Shown here: piece after piece, positions 6,428 to 7,888 of the stretch
How positions within the stretch are numbered: the first letter of the stretch is position 1
Layout of the letters: every line of letters begins with the position of its first letter
Assembly (NCBI GenBank): GCA_900313765.1
Contig: OMSN01000067.1
Location: forward strand, 1 to 7,888
Source: an uncultured Eubacteriales bacterium
GTDB lineage: Bacteria; Bacillota; Clostridia; Lachnospirales; Lachnospiraceae
Direction of reading: 5' to 3'
Length of the DNA: 7,888 bases
Made by a program: the position numbers and the translations under genes
Notes under the pieces: model-generated
Databases searched by the model: none
The model's input: the letters and a program-made list of their open reading frames with translations, nothing else
What the model was told of the DNA's origin: nothing

Positions 6428-7888
6428 ATGATGATAGATGAGATCGACGTCAGCAGACTGTCGCCGATGATGAAATTGTATGTCGAGACGAAGAAACAAT
6501 ATCCGGGGTGCATATTGTTTTATCGCCTCGGCGATTTTTATGAGATGTTCTTAGACAACGCGATCCTGGTCTCCAGGGAACTGGAGATCACGCTGACCGG
6601 CAAAGACTGCGGACTGGATGAGCGTGCGCCTATGTGCGGGGTTCCGTTTCATGCGGTGGATGGTTATCTGAACCGACTTGTGGAACATGGGCACAAGGTT
6701 GCGATCTGTGAGCAGGTGGAAGATCCCCGGTATGCAAAAGGGCTTGTAAAGCGTGAAGTCGTGAGGATCGCAACGCCGGGAACGAATCTGGACACCTCTT
6801 CCCTGGATGCCGGCAGGAACAATTATCTTGTCTGCATCGTGTATCTGTCCGACAGGTTCGGCATTGCAGCGGTGGACATCACCACCGGTGTGTTCTTTGT
6901 AACGGAAGCTGCCTCCAGGCGAAGGCTCCGGGATGAGATCGTACGCTATCAGCCGGCAGAAATCATCTGCAATGAAGCTCTGTCCCTGTCCGGTTTTGAC
7001 GTGGAAGAGATCCGGAATACCATCGGCAGCGCTGTGTTTACGCTGGACTCGGGATATTTTGAAGAGGAAGGGTGCCGCCAGGCGATCCTGGATCATTTTC
7101 ATGTGGGAAATGTGCAGGGCCTGGGCCTTGCCGACATGGAATGCGGCATGATCGCGTCCGGCGCTGTTCTGCATTATCTGACGGAAACGCAGATGACAGA
7201 GCTTGGCAACCTTACTGAGATTACCCCTTATACAATCGGGAAATATATGGTGCTGGACTCCTTCACAAGAAGGAATCTGGAACTTACGGAGACTCTGCGC
7301 GAGAAGCAGAGAAGAGGCTCCCTGTTGTGGGTCCTGGATAGGACCAAAACAGCGATGGGTGCCAGGATGCTTCGCTCCTTTATCGAACAGCCTCTGATCG
7401 ACGCGGAAGAGATCGAAGCGAGGCTGGAAGCCGTATCCGAGATGAACCGCAACGCGATCACACGAGAAGAGATCCGCGAATACCTCCAGCCGGTCTACGA
7501 TCTGGAGCGGCTCATCTCCAGGATCTCCTACCGCACAGCCAATCCAAGGGATCTGATCGCTTTCAGGACATCTCTGGAGATGGTGCCGCCCATCAGGACA
7601 GCTCTGGGAGAATTCCAAGCACCGCTCCTTCAGAAGATCCGAGAGGATATCGATGAGCTGAAAGACCTGTGCGAACTCATCACCGCTTCCATTATTGATG
7701 ATCCACCCATGATCATCCGGGAGGCCGGCTTCATCAAGGACGGCTACAACGAAGAGGTGGACCGTCTTCGGGCTGCCGCCAGAGACGGAAAGGGCTGGCT
7801 TGCGGATGTGGAGATCCGCGAGAGGGAGCGTACCGGCATCTCGAAACTGAAACTGAAGTTCAATAAAGTCTTCGGATACTATCTGGAA
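6428..7888 (+). CDS. mutS: MutS, DNA mismatch recognition ATPase (5' part)
   Basis: The frame is open from 6428 to the right edge, giving 487 residues, rather more than half of a typical MutS of about 870. MutS scans DNA for mismatches and recruits MutL. The mismatch-binding domain I is intact: LSPMMKLY (11-18), and GDFYEMF (35-41) with the F-x-E pair F37 and E39 that stacks on and contacts the mispaired base. Then come ELEITLTG, APMCGVPFHAVDGY and VAICEQVEDP, the connector domain, and the core/lever region opening with GSLLWVLDRTKTAMG (297-311). The last visible residues, FNKVFGYYLE, belong to the clamp/core region, so the Walker ATPase lies beyond the window. The start is ATG-ATG (6428 and 6431); GGGAG at 6409-6413, inside the end of miaB, is the best upstream purine site but somewhat distant. 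Only three bases separate it from the miaB stop, so the two are surely co-transcribed. Confidence 0.96.
   Translation, partial: MMIDEIDVSRLSPMMKLYVETKKQYPGCILFYRLGDFYEMFLDNAILVSRELEITLTGKDCGLDERAPMCGVPFHAVDGYLNRLVEHGHKVAICEQVEDPRYAKGLVKREVVRIATPGTNLDTSSLDAGRNNYLVCIVYLSDRFGIAAVDITTGVFFVTEAASRRRLRDEIVRYQPAEIICNEALSLSGFDVEEIRNTIGSAVFTLDSGYFEEEGCRQAILDHFHVGNVQGLGLADMECGMIASGAVLHYLTETQMTELGNLTEITPYTIGKYMVLDSFTRRNLELTETLREKQRRGSLLWVLDRTKTAMGARMLRSFIEQPLIDAEEIEARLEAVSEMNRNAITREEIREYLQPVYDLERLISRISYRTANPRDLIAFRTSLEMVPPIRTALGEFQAPLLQKIREDIDELKDLCELITASIIDDPPMIIREAGFIKDGYNEEVDRLRAAARDGKGWLADVEIRERERTGISKLKLKFNKVFGYYLE

Noticed and set aside
6551..7618. 355-codon open frame on the - strand opposite mutS
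   Set aside because: The sense frame is clear MutS with no stops; the antisense frame is a shadow.
1..7888. Mobile element, CRISPR array, tRNA, rRNA or defence system
   Set aside because: No terminal inverted repeats, transposase or integrase frames, regularly spaced repeats or tRNA-like folds were seen; nearly all sequence is explained by conserved chromosomal genes.

Overview
The window looks like a piece of a Clostridia (Bacillota) chromosome, plausibly Lachnospiraceae-like. The evidence is the Firmicute-type MiaB with its long N-terminal lead-in, the miaB-mutS pair, a DUF3048 (YerB-type) secreted protein, an YtgP/SpoVB-type flippase, purine-rich Shine-Dalgarno sites and a near-consensus housekeeping promoter. 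Base composition is balanced to slightly GC-rich by eye. All genes read on the + strand and coding density is high. The genus-level placement is inference.

Layout: (1) bases 1-358 hold the 3' three quarters of rlmH (23S rRNA methyltransferase). (2) A 119-base gap carries a clear promoter (TTGACG, 17-base spacer, TATAAT) that should drive phoH. (3) phoH (478-1521) overlaps ybeY (1436-1942) by 86 bases in another frame. (4) A 93-base leader with two or three small hairpins and a strong ribosome binding site precedes a gene for a secreted DUF3048 protein (2036-3184). (5) A GC-rich hairpin without a U-tract separates it from a TTG-started MurJ-like lipid flippase of the YtgP/SpoVB family (3267-4946). 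(6) The flippase stop overlaps the miaB start (4946-6424), and mutS follows three bases later (6428), running off the right edge.

Functional themes: rlmH, ybeY and miaB act in ribosome and tRNA maturation, and phoH is the usual ATPase partner of ybeY. The DUF3048 protein and the flippase both belong to the cell envelope. mutS starts a mismatch-repair block that in many Clostridia continues with mutL. I see no mobile element, CRISPR array, tRNA, rRNA or phage gene. This is a conserved chromosomal region and I do not see a new defence or biosynthetic system. The points most worth checking are the long phoH/ybeY overlap, the apparently non-lipidated and codon-biased DUF3048 protein with its structured leader, and the pairing of that protein with the flippase.
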